The notes beneath the pieces were generated by a model. That model was given only the letters and a program-made list of their open reading frames with translations. It was not told the origin of the DNA and searched no databases. Below are positions 24,293-34,203 of a DNA stretch of 36,456 bases, piece after piece. The translations under genes and the position numbers were made by a program. Source of the stretch: Gordonibacter sp. An230 (GTDB lineage Bacteria > Actinomycetota > Coriobacteriia > Coriobacteriales > Eggerthellaceae); assembly GCF_002159915.1 (NCBI RefSeq), contig NZ_NFJP01000033.1, positions 1 through 36,456 of the forward strand, in the 5' to 3' direction. Within the stretch, counting starts at the first letter, position 1; every line of letters starts with the position of its first letter.

Positions 24293-24520
24293 CTACCTCA
24301 GAAGATCGATCACCTCGACGCCAAGCCCCTCTGCCACCTTGCGGATGGTCGAAAGCCTTGTGTTCGGCGCCCCTTTCTCAATTTTGTTAAGTGTTGGTCT
24401 GCCAATATTCACCATGAGGCAAAAGCGCTCCTTCCCGATTCTCTGCTCTCTACGAAGTCGCTTCACGTTCTTTGCGATGATCTCCTCGGGGCTTGTTTGG
24501 CTCTTTTCAGAATGTTTCAT
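24293..24520 (-). CDS. Small Xre-family HTH regulator
   Basis: The 75-aa protein is a single helix-turn-helix of the Cro/CI type: IAKNVKRLRREQRIGKERFCLMVNIGRPTLNKIEKG, then LSTIRKVAEGLGVEVIDLL. The start (MKHSEKS) was chosen because AAAGGAG lies just upstream on the minus strand; the open frame extends 48 codons further without conserved sequence. It is a close paralogue of the next gene upstream on the same strand, differing mainly at the N-terminus. The unusual pair KERFCLM with NIGRPTLNKIE recurs in both. Confidence 0.85.
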   Translation of the reverse strand: MKHSEKSQTSPEEIIAKNVKRLRREQRIGKERFCLMVNIGRPTLNKIEKGAPNTRLSTIRKVAEGLGVEVIDLLR

Positions 24521-24673
24521 AGATGCTCCTTTCGCTCCTCTTGTGTCGTCTCCGGTGTTTCTCCAGCCACGTTTCCGTTGGCGGCGGTCTTTCGTTGCGG
24601 CGCAGTGTTTTGTTGCAGGTGGCAGCGCGTATGGGCTCGGCAGACCATGTGCGGGAGTTCGCATGTGGGCCTC

Positions 24674-24904
24674 TCAAGAGAGTTCCTCCAACAGGTCGGC
24701 AACCTCGACTCCGAGGCCTTCGGCCACCTTGCGGATGGTCGAGAGCTTCGCGTTCGGCGCTCCCTCCTCGATTTGGTCGAGCGTCGGCCTTCCGATGCCC
24801 GTCATGAGGCAGAAGCGGGCTTTGCCCAGGCCTTGCTTCATGCGAAGCCGCCTCACGTTTCTCGCGATGGCCTCTTCCGGTGTCGTGCGGCGCGTTTCGT
24901 GCAT
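24674..24904 (-). CDS. Small Xre-family HTH regulator (tandem paralogue)
   Basis: The 76-aa Cro/CI-type protein has IARNVRRLRMKQGLGKARFCLMTGIGRPTLDQIEEG followed by LSTIRKVAEGLGVEVADLLEEL. AAAGGAGGG lies just before its ATG on the minus strand. It is clearly related to the neighbour at 24293-24520. The 153-bp gap between the two holds no gene. Such bare HTH proteins can be antitoxins or phage-type regulators, but no toxin lies beside them. Tandem duplication is the simplest origin. Confidence 0.87.
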   Translation of the reverse strand: MHETRRTTPEEAIARNVRRLRMKQGLGKARFCLMTGIGRPTLDQIEEGAPNAKLSTIRKVAEGLGVEVADLLEELS

Positions 24905-25221
24905 GTCCGTCTCCCTCCTTTCTGTAAATCGCGATAAGCTTTCCCACCAACGGAAAACATGTTATGAAGCGAGGATGGCGGCGCATTGCTGCATGCGGGC
25001 TTATCACCGGACTCGTTTTTGGCGATTGACGTGCTGCTCCGCGTGAGGTAATGAGGGCGAGGGGCGCATGCGCAAAGAGGCGCCGCGCGTGCGCTCTCTT
25101 GCGGAAAAGCCGCTTCTTTCGCCGGTTTTATCCTCTGGGATACGTGTGTCTGTGATTTAATGAAAAACGATAAAAGCCGTCGTACAAATGGCCTATTTTC
25201 ATTTGGGAAAGCGAGGCGAGG

Positions 25222-25500
25222 GTGAGGGTGGATGAGATGAGGCTTCCAGTGCGTGCGCGTATCGACGCTTCGAGGGAGGAGTTGGAGGAGTGCTTCGCTC
25301 AGTACCATTCGTGCGTCGAGAGGCTTAAGACGTATCGCTCCGAACTGGAAAGCCGTATCGAGTGCTTGAACGCAAGCGCTGTGAAGGATATTGAGCGGCT
25401 TGAATCTGAGGAGAAGGATGTTGATCGCATGATCAACACAGGCCAGGCTCATCTTGCTTCGATGGTGGCCATGCGCGCCCTTTCGCTGCACGTGCAGTGA
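25222..25500 (+). CDS. Small coiled-coil hypothetical protein
   Basis: The 92-residue frame (GTG 25222; a GTG at 25228 or ATG at 25237 are other starts) encodes a charged, helical protein: ASREELEECFAQYHSCVERLKTYRSELESRIE and ERLESEEKDVDRMI have heptad character. There is no signal peptide or known domain. A purine-rich GAGGCGAGG precedes the start. Codon use is looser than in neighbouring genes. The upstream gap (24905-25221) holds AT-rich hexamers but no clear promoter. I consider it probably real but not certain. Confidence 0.5.
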   Translation: MRVDEMRLPVRARIDASREELEECFAQYHSCVERLKTYRSELESRIECLNASAVKDIERLESEEKDVDRMINTGQAHLASMVAMRALSLHVQ

Positions 25501-26009
25501 TGGGTGACGCTCGGGTTGCTCTTTGCTGTTCTGCCGGTTGCTTTGCCATGTGGCCGGCAATCTTTCTTGCGGTTCCGCTTTTTGGATGTCTTTACATTGG
25601 CGTTGGTGCTGCTGATGGTTTGAACTTCGCGGGTTTCTTCAAAGGGCTTCGGTTTTGAAGGATCTTGCTTGCTGATTATTCTTTCTCCGCTTTCCTCCGC
25701 GATGCAAATTGATGTTTGCAAATGGCTTTGAGGGGAAGAGGTTCGGTTGGCTGGGCTCGGGGAGCGCAATGCTCGCTGGGAGCGAGGTTCGAGTTTTGCC
25801 CAGTTCGCTTCGGCAAGCTCGATCGCTGTTGCTCTTCGCGTTCCTCAGCGATCGAAATTGCCTTTGCGCCGAGCCTTTGTCCTTCGCAAGTTCTTCGAAG
25901 GACAAAGGCATGGGTTGGCTGCATGATTGTAGTTACCCCCGGAGTTTCCGTCGTTTCTCGACCTCTCTTGTGTGCAGGTTGTGTCCGAATGCCCATCAGG
26001 AAATTCTTC
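25501..26009. other. Non-coding stretch with a row of hairpins before the ribosomal promoter
   Basis: No supported gene lies here. Short palindromes follow one another: CTCGCT/AGCGAG (25772-25786), CGATCGCT/AGCGATCG (25820-25854) and a perfect 14-bp hairpin GCCTTTGTCCTTCG/CGAAGGACAAAGGC (25873-25886 with 25896-25909). None is followed by a T run on either strand. The region could be a degenerate intergenic sequence or encode a structured RNA. I could not match it to tmRNA, RNase P RNA, SRP RNA or a known riboswitch. Confidence 0.5.
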
Positions 26010-26038
26010 TTGAATAGCCGTGGTTTTCTGCGTATAAT
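26010..26038 (+). promoter_or_regulatory. Near-consensus sigma-70 promoter for the ribosomal cluster
   Basis: TTGAAT (26010-26015), exactly 17 bases, then a perfect TATAAT (26033-26038). Transcription would start near 26045, leaving a leader of about 160 nt before rplB. That leader is a candidate for autogenous ribosomal-protein control. Confidence 0.85.
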
Positions 26039-26205
26039 TCTCGTTTGCGTCTGGCCATAGATGGATACACCCGGACGCGTGGCACATCGGAGTCGCACGG
26101 GCCAAGCCTCCCCACGGTTCGTCGCGGCAATCGAGTCCACGAAGAGACGAAGGGTTTTCGGGGTACGGAGAGGCGTGCGAGCGAGAACCCGCAGAAAGGA
26201 AAGAC

Positions 26206-27036
<831 letters not shown>

Positions 27037-27058
27037 CGCAAAGCGTTAAGGAGTAATA

Positions 27059-27334
27059 GTGAGTAGAAGTTTGAAGAAGGGTCCTTTCGTCGAACCGCGC
27101 CTTCTTGATCGCATCGAGAAGATGAACGCGGCGGGCGAGAAGAACGTCGTCAAGACCTGGTCGCGCGCGAGCACCATCTTCCCGGAGATGGTGGGCCACA
27201 CCATCGCCGTGCACGACGGTCGCAAGCACGTGCCGGTGTACGTCACCGAATCCATGGTCGGCCACAAGCTGGGCGAATTCGCCCCGACCCGCACGTTCAA
27301 GGGTCACTCTGCCGACAAGGGCAAGAAGCGATAA
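27059..27334 (+). CDS. rpsS: Ribosomal protein uS19 (S19)
   Basis: The 91-aa small-subunit protein of the head contacts uS13. The sequence [10 protein letters not shown] at the start and [15 protein letters not shown] at the end are diagnostic. It starts with GTG at 27059 behind AAGGAG. It lies 22 bp after rplB and 13 bp before rplV in the standard order. Confidence 0.98.
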   Translation: MSRSLKKGPFVEPRLLDRIEKMNAAGEKNVVKTWSRASTIFPEMVGHTIAVHDGRKHVPVYVTESMVGHKLGEFAPTRTFKGHSADKGKKR

Positions 27335-27347
27335 GAAGGGGTGAACA

Positions 27348-27689
27348 ATGGAAGCTAAAGCAACCGCACGCTACGTCCGCGTTTCGCCCCGCAAGGCACG
27401 CGTCGTCATCGACTTGGTTCGCGGCAAGTCCGTGCCTGCCGCCCGCGAGATCCTGCAGTTCTCCGACCGCGCGGTCGCGGAGGTTGTCGCCAAGGTGCTC
27501 AACTCCGCTGTGGCCAACGCCGAGAACCAGCATCATGTGCGTCCGGAGACGCTTGTCGTGAAGACGGCCTTCGCCGACGAGGGCCCCACGCTCAAGCGCA
27601 TCCGTCCGCGCGCCAAGGGTTCGGCGTCGCGCATCCGCAAGCGCACGAGCCACATCACGATCATCGTTGCACCGCGAGAGGAGGCATAA
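27348..27689 (+). CDS. rplV: Ribosomal protein uL22 (L22)
   Basis: The 113-aa protein lines the exit tunnel with its beta-hairpin. Conserved blocks are [20 protein letters not shown] and the hairpin region near [22 protein letters not shown]. The macrolide-contact loop is intact with no insertion. ATG 27348 follows the rpsS stop closely. Confidence 0.97.
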   Translation: MEAKATARYVRVSPRKARVVIDLVRGKSVPAAREILQFSDRAVAEVVAKVLNSAVANAENQHHVRPETLVVKTAFADEGPTLKRIRPRAKGSASRIRKRTSHITIIVAPREEA

Positions 27690-27694
27690 GCCGC

Positions 27695-28408
27695 ATGGGT
27701 CAGAAAGTAAGCCCCACCGGATTCCGCCTCGGCATCACCGAGGAATGGCGCAGCCGTTGGTACGCCGATAAGGATTACGCCAAGAACCTGGAAAACGACC
27801 TGGCCATCAGGAAGTTCTTGGACAAGCAGCTCGCCCGTGCCGCCGTCTCCAAAGTCGAGATCGAGCGTGCCGGCGACAAGATCAAGATCGTCGTCACCAC
27901 GGCCCGTCCCGGTGTCGTGATCGGCAAGAAGGGCGCCGAGATCGACGCGCTTCGCAAGAAGCTGGAGAAGGTGGCCAACGGCCCCGTGTCCATCGAGGTC
28001 ATCGAGGTGAAGCGTCCCGAGCTCGACGCCGCGCTCATCGCGCAGTCCGTGGCCGAGCAGCTCGAGGGCCGCGTGGCCTTCCGTCGCGCCATGCGCAAGG
28101 CGGTCCAGTCTGCCCGCAAGAGCGGCGCGAAGGGCATCCGCATCCAGTGCTCCGGTCGCCTCGGTGGCGCGGAGATGAGCCGCCGCGAGTGGTACCGCGA
28201 GGGTCGCGTGCCGCTGCACACGCTGCGTGCCAAGATCGACTACGGTTTCTCCACCGCCGCCACCACGATGGGCTCCATCGGCGTGCAGGTGTGGGTGTAC
28301 CACGGAGAGGTGCTTCCCGGCCAGAAGGCGCCGCAGCCGGCGCTCGAGGGTAGCTCCCGCCCGAGCCGTCCCCGTCGCAACGATCGTAACGATAGGAGGG
28401 CAAAGTAA
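27695..28408 (+). CDS. rpsC: Ribosomal protein uS3 (S3)
   Basis: The 237-aa protein of the mRNA entry site has the N-terminal [13 protein letters not shown], a KH domain ([17 protein letters not shown]), and the C-terminal [17 protein letters not shown] block. A basic, low-complexity tail ends the protein. ATG 27695 is five bases after the rplV stop. Its stop directly abuts the rplP ATG. Confidence 0.98.
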   Translation: MGQKVSPTGFRLGITEEWRSRWYADKDYAKNLENDLAIRKFLDKQLARAAVSKVEIERAGDKIKIVVTTARPGVVIGKKGAEIDALRKKLEKVANGPVSIEVIEVKRPELDAALIAQSVAEQLEGRVAFRRAMRKAVQSARKSGAKGIRIQCSGRLGGAEMSRREWYREGRVPLHTLRAKIDYGFSTAATTMGSIGVQVWVYHGEVLPGQKAPQPALEGSSRPSRPRRNDRNDRRAK

Positions 28409-28831
<423 letters not shown>

Positions 28832-29026
28832 ATGAAAGCAGCAGAGATCCGTGAGCTGTCTGCCGACGATCTGCAGGCGAAACTCAAAGAAGCGCGTGCG
28901 GAGCTTTTCAACCTGCGCTTCCAGATGGCCACGAGCCAGCTCGACAACACCGCCCGCGTGAAGCAGGTCAAGAAGGACATCGCCCGCATCCAGACCGAGA
29001 TGCGTGCCCGCGAGCTGAGCGCTTGA
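28832..29026 (+). CDS. rpmC: Ribosomal protein uL29 (L29)
   Basis: A 64-aa helical hairpin protein at the exit tunnel. It begins [18 protein letters not shown] and has the conserved [14 protein letters not shown] and [13 protein letters not shown] segments. It follows the rplP stop without a gap. Confidence 0.96.
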   Translation: MKAAEIRELSADDLQAKLKEARAELFNLRFQMATSQLDNTARVKQVKKDIARIQTEMRARELSA

Positions 29027-29053
29027 GGCTCGTCTAAGGAAGGTTGAATACAC

Positions 29054-29314
29054 ATGAGTGAAGTTCGCAACTCCCGCAAGGTCCGTCAGGGCGTCGTCGT
29101 GAGCGCGGTTAACGACAAGACCATCGTGGTGCAGGTCAAGGAGCGCAAGCCGCATCCGGTGTACGGCAAGATGATGACCACCACCAAGAAGTTCCACGCC
29201 CACGACGAGAACAACGAGGCCGGCTTTGGCGACACCGTGCGCATCATGGAGACGCGCCCCCTGTCGAAGATGAAGCGCTGGCGCTTGGTCGAGATCATCG
29301 AGAAGGCCAAGTAG
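29054..29314 (+). CDS. rpsQ: Ribosomal protein uS17 (S17)
   Basis: An 86-aa OB-fold small-subunit protein. It contains [25 protein letters not shown] and [21 protein letters not shown], which define the family. ATG 29054 has GGAAGG upstream. Confidence 0.97.
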   Translation: MSEVRNSRKVRQGVVVSAVNDKTIVVQVKERKPHPVYGKMMTTTKKFHAHDENNEAGFGDTVRIMETRPLSKMKRWRLVEIIEKAK

Positions 29315-29363
29315 TTCTCGCTCATCTGCGACAGACTACCGAGACGAAAGTTAGGTTGAAGCA

Positions 29364-29732
29364 ATGATTCAGATGCAATCCATGCTCGCGGTGGCCGACA
29401 ACTCCGGCGCTCGCAAGGTGCAGTGCATCAAGGTCCTCGGCGGCTCCAAGCGCCGTTATGCGGGACTGGGCGATGTCATCATCTGCAGCGTCAAAGAGGC
29501 CGCGCCGAACGGCAACGTGAAGAAGGGCGACGTCGTCCGCTGCGTTATCGTGCGCGTGAAGAAGGAAGTGCGCCGTCCCGACGGCAGCTACATCAGGTTC
29601 GACCAGAACGCCGCCGTGCTCATCGACGCGAACGGCGCGCCGCGCGGCACGCGCATCTTCGGGCCCGTCGCCCGCGAGCTGCGCGACAAGAAGTACATGA
29701 AGATCGTGTCCCTCGCTCCCGAGACGCTGTAA
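29364..29732 (+). CDS. rplN: Ribosomal protein uL14 (L14)
   Basis: The 122-aa subunit-interface protein starts [22 protein letters not shown] and ends with [23 protein letters not shown], both near-invariant. It sits 49 bp after rpsQ. Confidence 0.98.
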   Translation: MIQMQSMLAVADNSGARKVQCIKVLGGSKRRYAGLGDVIICSVKEAAPNGNVKKGDVVRCVIVRVKKEVRRPDGSYIRFDQNAAVLIDANGAPRGTRIFGPVARELRDKKYMKIVSLAPETL

Positions 29733-29746
29733 GGAGGTGTGCGCAA

Positions 29747-30067
29747 ATGAATAGCATGCATGTGAAAAAGGGTGACAAGGTGCGCGTCCTGTCCGGCAAG
29801 GACAAGGGCAAGGAAGGCGTCATCCTGCGTGCGCTCCCGCAGAAGCAGCGCGTCGTGGTGGAGAAGGTCAACATCGCCAAGAAAGCGATGCGCCCCACGC
29901 AGCAGAACCCGCAGGGCGGCATCGCCTCCATCGAGGCTCCCATCCACGTGTCCAACGTCATGCTCGTGTGCCCCGCGTGCAAGCAGCCCTCGCGCGTGAG
30001 CAAGCGCATCAACGAGCAGGGCAAGAAAGTCCGCGTCTGCAAGAAGTGCGGCAAGGATATTGACTAA
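29747..30067 (+). CDS. rplX: Ribosomal protein uL24 (L24)
   Basis: The 106-aa KOW-domain protein starts large-subunit assembly. It shows [20 protein letters not shown] and [14 protein letters not shown], with C-terminal CKKCG giving two CxxC pairs. ATG 29747 has AAGGAGGT nine bases upstream; a second ATG at 29756 is less well placed. The gene is followed by an unusual 321-bp spacer instead of rplE. Confidence 0.96.
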   Translation: MNSMHVKKGDKVRVLSGKDKGKEGVILRALPQKQRVVVEKVNIAKKAMRPTQQNPQGGIASIEAPIHVSNVMLVCPACKQPSRVSKRINEQGKKVRVCKKCGKDID

Positions 30068-30069
30068 GA

Positions 30070-30289
30070 GTTCCGTCGGCCTGACGGCCGACGGAACGGG
30101 CCGACGCTGCGGCATTTGGTTCCGCCGGCCTGACGGCCGGCAGAACGGGCCGACGCTGCGGAAGCCCTCGCTGACGTTACGAACGACCAGTGGGGTGCTA
30201 GTGGGGTGCTGACCGACCTGCTGACGCTGTGAACGATCGGTGAGGTTTTAATCAGTCTCCCTGGTTGACGTTGCGGAATGATCGGCGGG
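30070..30289. repeat. Degenerate repeat array between rplX and rplE
   Basis: Two GC hairpins of about 12 bp (30070-30097 and 30119-30146, the second with one mismatch) are copies at a 49-bp interval, each followed by CGGGCCGACGCTGCGG or nearly so. The motif (C/T)GACG(C/T)T(G/A)CG-like recurs at about 30101, 30150, 30170, 30220 and 30264. A perfect 11-bp tandem repeat (AGTGGGGTGCT) fills 30189-30210. No gene is present. These are unlike other intergenic sequences in the cluster. Confidence 0.7.
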
Positions 30290-30307
30290 CAAGCGTCGAA
30301 GATGTAC

Positions 30308-30313
30308 TATAAT
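30308..30313 (+). promoter_or_regulatory. Probable internal -10 element upstream of rplE
   Basis: A perfect TATAAT, preceded by TGTAC, sits 76 bp before the rplE ATG. No good -35 is found at 16-18 bases. It could restart transcription after the repeat array. Confidence 0.4.
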
Positions 30314-30339
30314 GACCCCTGCTGCTTTCGCGGCAAGGG

Positions 30340-30362
30340 ACGCAGGGTCGGAAATCCTGCGT
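30340..30362 (+). promoter_or_regulatory. Leader hairpin before rplE
   Basis: ACGCAGG (30340-30346) pairs with CCTGCGT (30356-30362), followed by TTAATT. Placed between the TATAAT and the ribosome site, it could attenuate transcription or bind a ribosomal protein. Confidence 0.35.
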
Positions 30363-30388
30363 TTAATTCATCGAAAGGAACAAGGCAC

Positions 30389-30940
30389 ATGACCGCTCCT
30401 CGTTTGAAGGAAAAGTACCAAAGCGAGATCATCGCCAAGCTCGAGAAGGATCTGGAGCTCAAGAACATCAACCAGGTTCCGCGTCTCGAGAAGATCGTCG
30501 TGAACATGGGTGTGGGCGCTGCTGCGTCCGACCACAAGCTGCTCGATTCCGCGATGGCCGACCTGCGCGTCATCACGGGCCAGCAGCCCGCCGTCACCCG
30601 CGCCAAGAAGTCCATCGCGGGCTTCCATGTGCGCGAGGGCCAGCCCATCGGCTGCAAGGTGACGCTGCGCGGCGACCGCATGTGGGAGTTTCTCGACCGT
30701 CTGCTGGCCACGGCGCTGCCGCGCGTGCGCGACTTCCGCGGCATCTCGCCGAAGAGCTTTGACGGTCGCGGCAACTACACGCTCGGCATCACCGAGCAGC
30801 TGATCTTCCCGGAGATCGACTACGACAAGATCGACCGCACGCGTGGCATGGACATCACGTTCGTGACGACGGCTGAGAATAACGACGACGCCTTCGCGCT
30901 GCTCAGCGCGCTGGGCTTCCCGTTCAAGGACAAGGAGTAA
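30389..30940 (+). CDS. rplE: Ribosomal protein uL5 (L5)
   Basis: The 183-aa central-protuberance protein binds 5S rRNA. Conserved blocks are [52 protein letters not shown] and [16 protein letters not shown]. The ATG at 30389 with GAAAGG upstream is the family start; the longer open frame runs back into the spacer. Confidence 0.98.
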   Translation: MTAPRLKEKYQSEIIAKLEKDLELKNINQVPRLEKIVVNMGVGAAASDHKLLDSAMADLRVITGQQPAVTRAKKSIAGFHVREGQPIGCKVTLRGDRMWEFLDRLLATALPRVRDFRGISPKSFDGRGNYTLGITEQLIFPEIDYDKIDRTRGMDITFVTTAENNDDAFALLSALGFPFKDKE

Positions 30941-31045
30941 CGCTCTCCCTGTTCGCCCAAGGCCGCTTTCGGGCGGTCTGCGCTGAAAGTGCACTCGAGC
31001 CCTTTCGAAAGCCGAAGGGGCTGGATACGAGAAAGAAGGAATTGC

Positions 31046-31231
31046 ATGGCTAAGAAATCGATGATCGCCAAGGCCAAGCGCGAGCCGAAGTTCTCGACGC
31101 GCCAGCACAACCGCTGCACGCGCTGCGGACGTCCCCGCGCCTACTACCGCAAGTTCGGCCTGTGCCGTGTCTGCTTGCGCGAGCTGGCCAACAAAGGCGA
31201 ACTGCCCGGTGTGACCAAGGCGTCGTGGTAA
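31046..31231 (+). CDS. rpsN: Ribosomal protein uS14, zinc-binding form
   Basis: A 61-aa short-form uS14 (type Z). It keeps both zinc pairs, CTRCG and CRVC, and the family ending [11 protein letters not shown]. The ATG at 31046 matches family length. A 105-bp gap with small GC hairpins separates it from rplE. Confidence 0.97.
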   Translation: MAKKSMIAKAKREPKFSTRQHNRCTRCGRPRAYYRKFGLCRVCLRELANKGELPGVTKASW

Positions 31232-31337
31232 GCGACACAACGGAAACGCTTGGGCGTGCCACGGTTCAGGCGGAGGCGTTACGGGCGCCGACGAACCGGA
31301 CCTGCAGGCTCATCACGGACCAAAGGAGAAACCAATC

Positions 31338-31736
31338 ATGACCATGACCGATCCCATCGCAGACATGCTTACGCGCGTGCGTAACGCTAACTCTGCCGGC
31401 AAGCAGACGGTGTCCATGCCGTCGAGCAAGAAACTTGTCGAGATAGCCCGCATCATGAAGGAAGAGGGCTACATCCAGGGTTACGACATCATCGAGGGCG
31501 AGCCTCGCGCTACCCTCGAGATCGTGCTCAAGTACGGCGACAAGAAGGCCAAGACCATTCGCGGCATCAAGCGCATTTCCAAGCCGGGTCTGCGCATTTA
31601 CGCTGGCAAGGACGAGCTGCCGCGCGTGCTCGGCGGCCTTGGCACGGCGATCGTCTCGACGAGCAACGGCGTCATGACCGACCGCGATGCCCGCAAGAAG
31701 GGCATCGGCGGCGAAGTCATCGCCTATATTTGGTAG
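31338..31736 (+). CDS. rpsH: Ribosomal protein uS8 (S8)
   Basis: The 132-aa protein organises the central domain of 16S rRNA. It shows [15 protein letters not shown] at the start and [24 protein letters not shown] at the end. ATG 31338 has AAAGGAG upstream. In E. coli this protein represses the spc operon. A 106-bp gap precedes it. Confidence 0.98.
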   Translation: MTMTDPIADMLTRVRNANSAGKQTVSMPSSKKLVEIARIMKEEGYIQGYDIIEGEPRATLEIVLKYGDKKAKTIRGIKRISKPGLRIYAGKDELPRVLGGLGTAIVSTSNGVMTDRDARKKGIGGEVIAYIW

Positions 31737-31752
31737 GAAAGGGAGGTTTGAC

Positions 31753-32292
31753 ATGTCTCGTATCGGCAAGCTGCCCATCACCGTTCCTGCCGGCGTCGAG
31801 GTGACCATCGACGGCACGACGGTGACGGTGAAGGGGGCGAAAGGCGAGCTGACTCGCACGTTCCCCGAGATCATGACTATCAAGCAGGAGAACGGCGAAG
31901 TTATCGTCGAGCGTCCTGATGATTCTCGCGAAGCGAAGGCCTACCATGGCCTCGTGCGCACGCTCATCTCCAACATGGTGGAGGGCGTGTCCAACGGCTT
32001 TTCCAAGAAGCTGCAGTTAGTGGGCGTGGGCTACCGCGCCGCGCTCAAGGGCAAGGATCTTGAGATGCAGCTGGGCTTCTCCCATCCCGTGCTGGTGGAG
32101 GCTCCCGAGAACATCACGTTCGAGGTGCCCAGCCAGACGGAGATCATCGTGAACGGCATCTCCAAGGAGCAGGTCGGCCAGGTTGCCGCGAACATCCGCA
32201 AGTGGCGCAAGCCGGAGCCTTACAAGGGCAAGGGCATCCGCTACGAAGGCGAGCATGTGCGCCGCAAGGTCGGCAAGGCTGGCAAGGACTAG
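31753..32292 (+). CDS. rplF: Ribosomal protein uL6 (L6)
   Basis: The 179-aa protein starts [17 protein letters not shown] and ends with the diagnostic [28 protein letters not shown] 31753 has GGGAGG upstream, and the longer frame overlapping rpsH is discarded. Confidence 0.98.
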   Translation: MSRIGKLPITVPAGVEVTIDGTTVTVKGAKGELTRTFPEIMTIKQENGEVIVERPDDSREAKAYHGLVRTLISNMVEGVSNGFSKKLQLVGVGYRAALKGKDLEMQLGFSHPVLVEAPENITFEVPSQTEIIVNGISKEQVGQVAANIRKWRKPEPYKGKGIRYEGEHVRRKVGKAGKD

Positions 32293-32331
32293 GCCTCGCG
32301 CCGCGTACGATTGAGATCGAAGGGATAATCA

Positions 32332-32700
32332 ATGAACAAGCTTCAGAAAAAGCAAGCTGCGCTGGCTCGTCGCCATCGTCGCGTTCGCGGGAAGATCTCC
32401 GGCACGCCGGCTCGTCCTCGCCTGTGCGTCACGCGCAGCAACTCCAACATCTACGTGCAGTTCGTCGACGACGTCGCCGGCAAGACCATCTGCGGCGTCT
32501 CCACGCTCGGCCCCGAGTTCAAGGCCACGGGCAAGAGCGGCGCGACCGTCGAGGGCGCTGCCGCCCTCGGTGCGATCGCGGGCAAGAAAGCGCAGGAGTC
32601 CGGTGTCACGGAAGTCGTGTTCGACCGTGGTGGCCACCTGTATCACGGTCGTGTGAAGGCTCTTGCCGAAGCCGCCCGTGAAGCCGGGTTGAAATTCTAG
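32332..32700 (+). CDS. rplR: Ribosomal protein uL18 (L18)
   Basis: The 122-aa protein binds 5S rRNA. It has the basic N-terminus ([19 protein letters not shown]) and the C-terminal [27 protein letters not shown] block, characteristic of the family. Confidence 0.98.
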   Translation: MNKLQKKQAALARRHRRVRGKISGTPARPRLCVTRSNSNIYVQFVDDVAGKTICGVSTLGPEFKATGKSGATVEGAAALGAIAGKKAQESGVTEVVFDRGGHLYHGRVKALAEAAREAGLKF

Positions 32701-32715
32701 AAGGGGTTAAGGTCT

Positions 32716-33246
32716 ATGGCTCGTAACAACAAGCAGGACAACGCCGCAGTCCCCGAGCTCGAGGAGCGCGTCGTCTATATCAACCGCGTGTCCAAGGTCG
32801 TCAAGGGCGGTCGTCGTTTCGCACTCACTGCGCTTGTGGTGGTTGGTGACAAGAACGGTCGCGTCGGCGTGGGCATGGGCAAGTCCCAGGAAGTGCCGAC
32901 CGCCATCAAGAAGGGCGTGGAGGATGCGAAGAAGAACATGTTCTCCGTGCCGCTGACGCCCGAGAAGACGCTGCCGCATGACATCATCGGCGAATTTGGC
33001 GCTGGTCGTGTGCTCATCAAGCCGGCTTCGCCCGGTACCGGCGTTATCGCTGGCGGTGCCGCGCGTGCCGTCATGGAGCTGGCGGGCGTTACCGACTGCT
33101 TCGCGAAGTCGTTGGGCACGGACAACGTCATGAACGTGGTCAAGGCTGCGGCCGAGGGGCTTAAGAACATGCAGAGCGCGAGCGAGGTTGCCGAGCGCCG
33201 CGGCATGTCCGTCGCCAAGATTTACGGCTGGAAGGAGCAGAAGTAA
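32716..33246 (+). CDS. rpsE: Ribosomal protein uS5 (S5)
   Basis: The 176-aa decoding-fidelity protein has [34 protein letters not shown] and the double-stranded-RNA-binding-like [19 protein letters not shown]. The loop where spectinomycin mutations fall appears ordinary. Its stop overlaps rpmD by one base. Confidence 0.98.
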   Translation: MARNNKQDNAAVPELEERVVYINRVSKVVKGGRRFALTALVVVGDKNGRVGVGMGKSQEVPTAIKKGVEDAKKNMFSVPLTPEKTLPHDIIGEFGAGRVLIKPASPGTGVIAGGAARAVMELAGVTDCFAKSLGTDNVMNVVKAAAEGLKNMQSASEVAERRGMSVAKIYGWKEQK

Positions 33247-33434
33247 TGGCTGACGCTAAGAAGCTGCGCATCACCCAGGTGAAAAGCGCCATCGGCCGTC
33301 CGGCCGATCAGGGCAAGACGTTGCGCGCACTTGGCTTGGGGAAGATCAACCGCGTGAACGAGGTGGTGGACAACGAGTCCGTCCGCGGCATGGTGTTCAA
33401 GGTCAAGCACCTCGTCAAGGTCGAGGAGATCTAG
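33246..33434 (+). CDS. rpmD: Ribosomal protein uL30 (L30)
   Basis: The 62-aa protein shows [31 protein letters not shown], typical of uL30. The ATG overlaps the rpsE stop (TAATG). A hairpin follows, and rplO does not come until after a 319-bp spacer. Confidence 0.97.
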   Translation: MADAKKLRITQVKSAIGRPADQGKTLRALGLGKINRVNEVVDNESVRGMVFKVKHLVKVEEI

Positions 33435-33435
33435 G

Positions 33436-33467
33436 AAGGCGCGGCGGCCCGACGGCCGCCGCGCCTT
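33436..33467 (+). terminator. Strong hairpin after rpmD, no T run
   Basis: A perfect 14-bp stem (33436-33449 with 33454-33467) closes on CGAC immediately after the rpmD stop. The absence of a U tract means it may act as a weak or Rho-linked terminator, or protect the mRNA 3' end. Confidence 0.55.
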
Positions 33468-33579
33468 GTCGGCGCCGAGGTGCGCCGCGTCGTCCGAAAG
33501 GCGACGGGGCCGCACGCCGATCGCTCGCCGCGTCCTTTCCGCGACGACGGGCCTGCGAAGCTGCGCGCCGAAATGTGAA

Positions 33580-33634
33580 CGGATATGCGAGATGGGGGAA
33601 CTCATTTCGCATATCCGCTTCGATAGGGTACAAT
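33580..33634 (+). promoter_or_regulatory. Internal promoter with palindromic operator upstream of rplO-secY
   Basis: TTCGCA (33606-33611), 17 bases, TACAAT (33629-33634) form a plausible promoter. A perfect 11-bp inverted repeat, CGGATATGCGA (33580-33590) with TCGCATATCCG (33607-33617), overlaps the -35 box. This could be an operator letting rplO-secY be controlled apart from the rest of the cluster. Confidence 0.6.
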
Positions 33635-33636
33635 GA

Positions 33637-33728
33637 TCGATCGACATCGCGGATTCGCGCGACGTCGATCGAGCGTGTTTTGGAAGTTTGCTGGCGGCGA
33701 GCTGCCAGCACCGGGCGCTTCTGCCCGG
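33637..33728 (+). promoter_or_regulatory. Structured mRNA leader of rplO
   Basis: Three stems lie in the 5' leader downstream of the internal promoter: TCGATCGAC/GTCGATCGA (33637-33645 with 33664-33672), GCTGGC/GCCAGC (33690-33695 with 33704-33709) and CCGGGC/GCCCGG (33711-33716 with 33723-33728). A chain of hairpins ending 25 bases before the ATG suggests leader-mediated control. No known riboswitch class is recognised. Confidence 0.4.
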
Positions 33729-33753
33729 AAGCGACAGAAGGAGAATCAACCCC

Positions 33754-34203
33754 ATGGAACTCAAGGATCTCAAGCCCGCAGAAGGCTCCCGCAAGGCTCG
33801 CAAGCGCGTGGGGCGCGGCCCCGCGTCGGGCACGGGCAAGACGGCCGGTCGCGGCATGAACGGCCAGAAGTCGCGCTCCGGCGGCGGCAAGGGCGTCGGC
33901 TTCGAGGGCGGCCAGACCCCGCTTGCTCGCCGTCTGCCGAAGCTGCCCGGCTTCAGGAACTTCAACCGCGTGGAGTACTTGCCGGTGAACGTCAAACGCC
34001 TTGAAGAAGTGTTCGAGGCGGGCGACGTCGTCGATGGCGAGAGCCTGAAGGCGAAGGGCGTCATCAAGCACGCCGACGCCCTGGTGAAAGTGCTGGGCGA
34101 CGGCGATCTGACCAAGGCGCTCACGGTCAAGGTCGACAAGGTGTCTGCTTCCGCCAAGGCGAAGATCGAGGCGGCCGGAGGAAAGGTCGAAGAGCCTTGC
34201 TAA
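33754..34203 (+). CDS. rplO: Ribosomal protein uL15 (L15)
   Basis: The 149-aa protein has the glycine/arginine-rich N-terminus ([25 protein letters not shown]) and [20 protein letters not shown]. The ATG has AAGGAG upstream. Its stop overlaps the secY start. Confidence 0.98.
   Translation: MELKDLKPAEGSRKARKRVGRGPASGTGKTAGRGMNGQKSRSGGGKGVGFEGGQTPLARRLPKLPGFRNFNRVEYLPVNVKRLEEVFEAGDVVDGESLKAKGVIKHADALVKVLGDGDLTKALTVKVDKVSASAKAKIEAAGGKVEEPC

Noticed and set aside
25700-25910. Structured RNA such as tmRNA, RNase P RNA or SRP RNA
   Set aside because: I looked for their conserved motifs by eye and found none. Only unnamed hairpins can be supported.
30068-30300. CRISPR array in the rplX-rplE spacer
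   Set aside because: The repeats are degenerate, internally palindromic throughout and irregularly spaced, with no unique spacers and no cas genes nearby.
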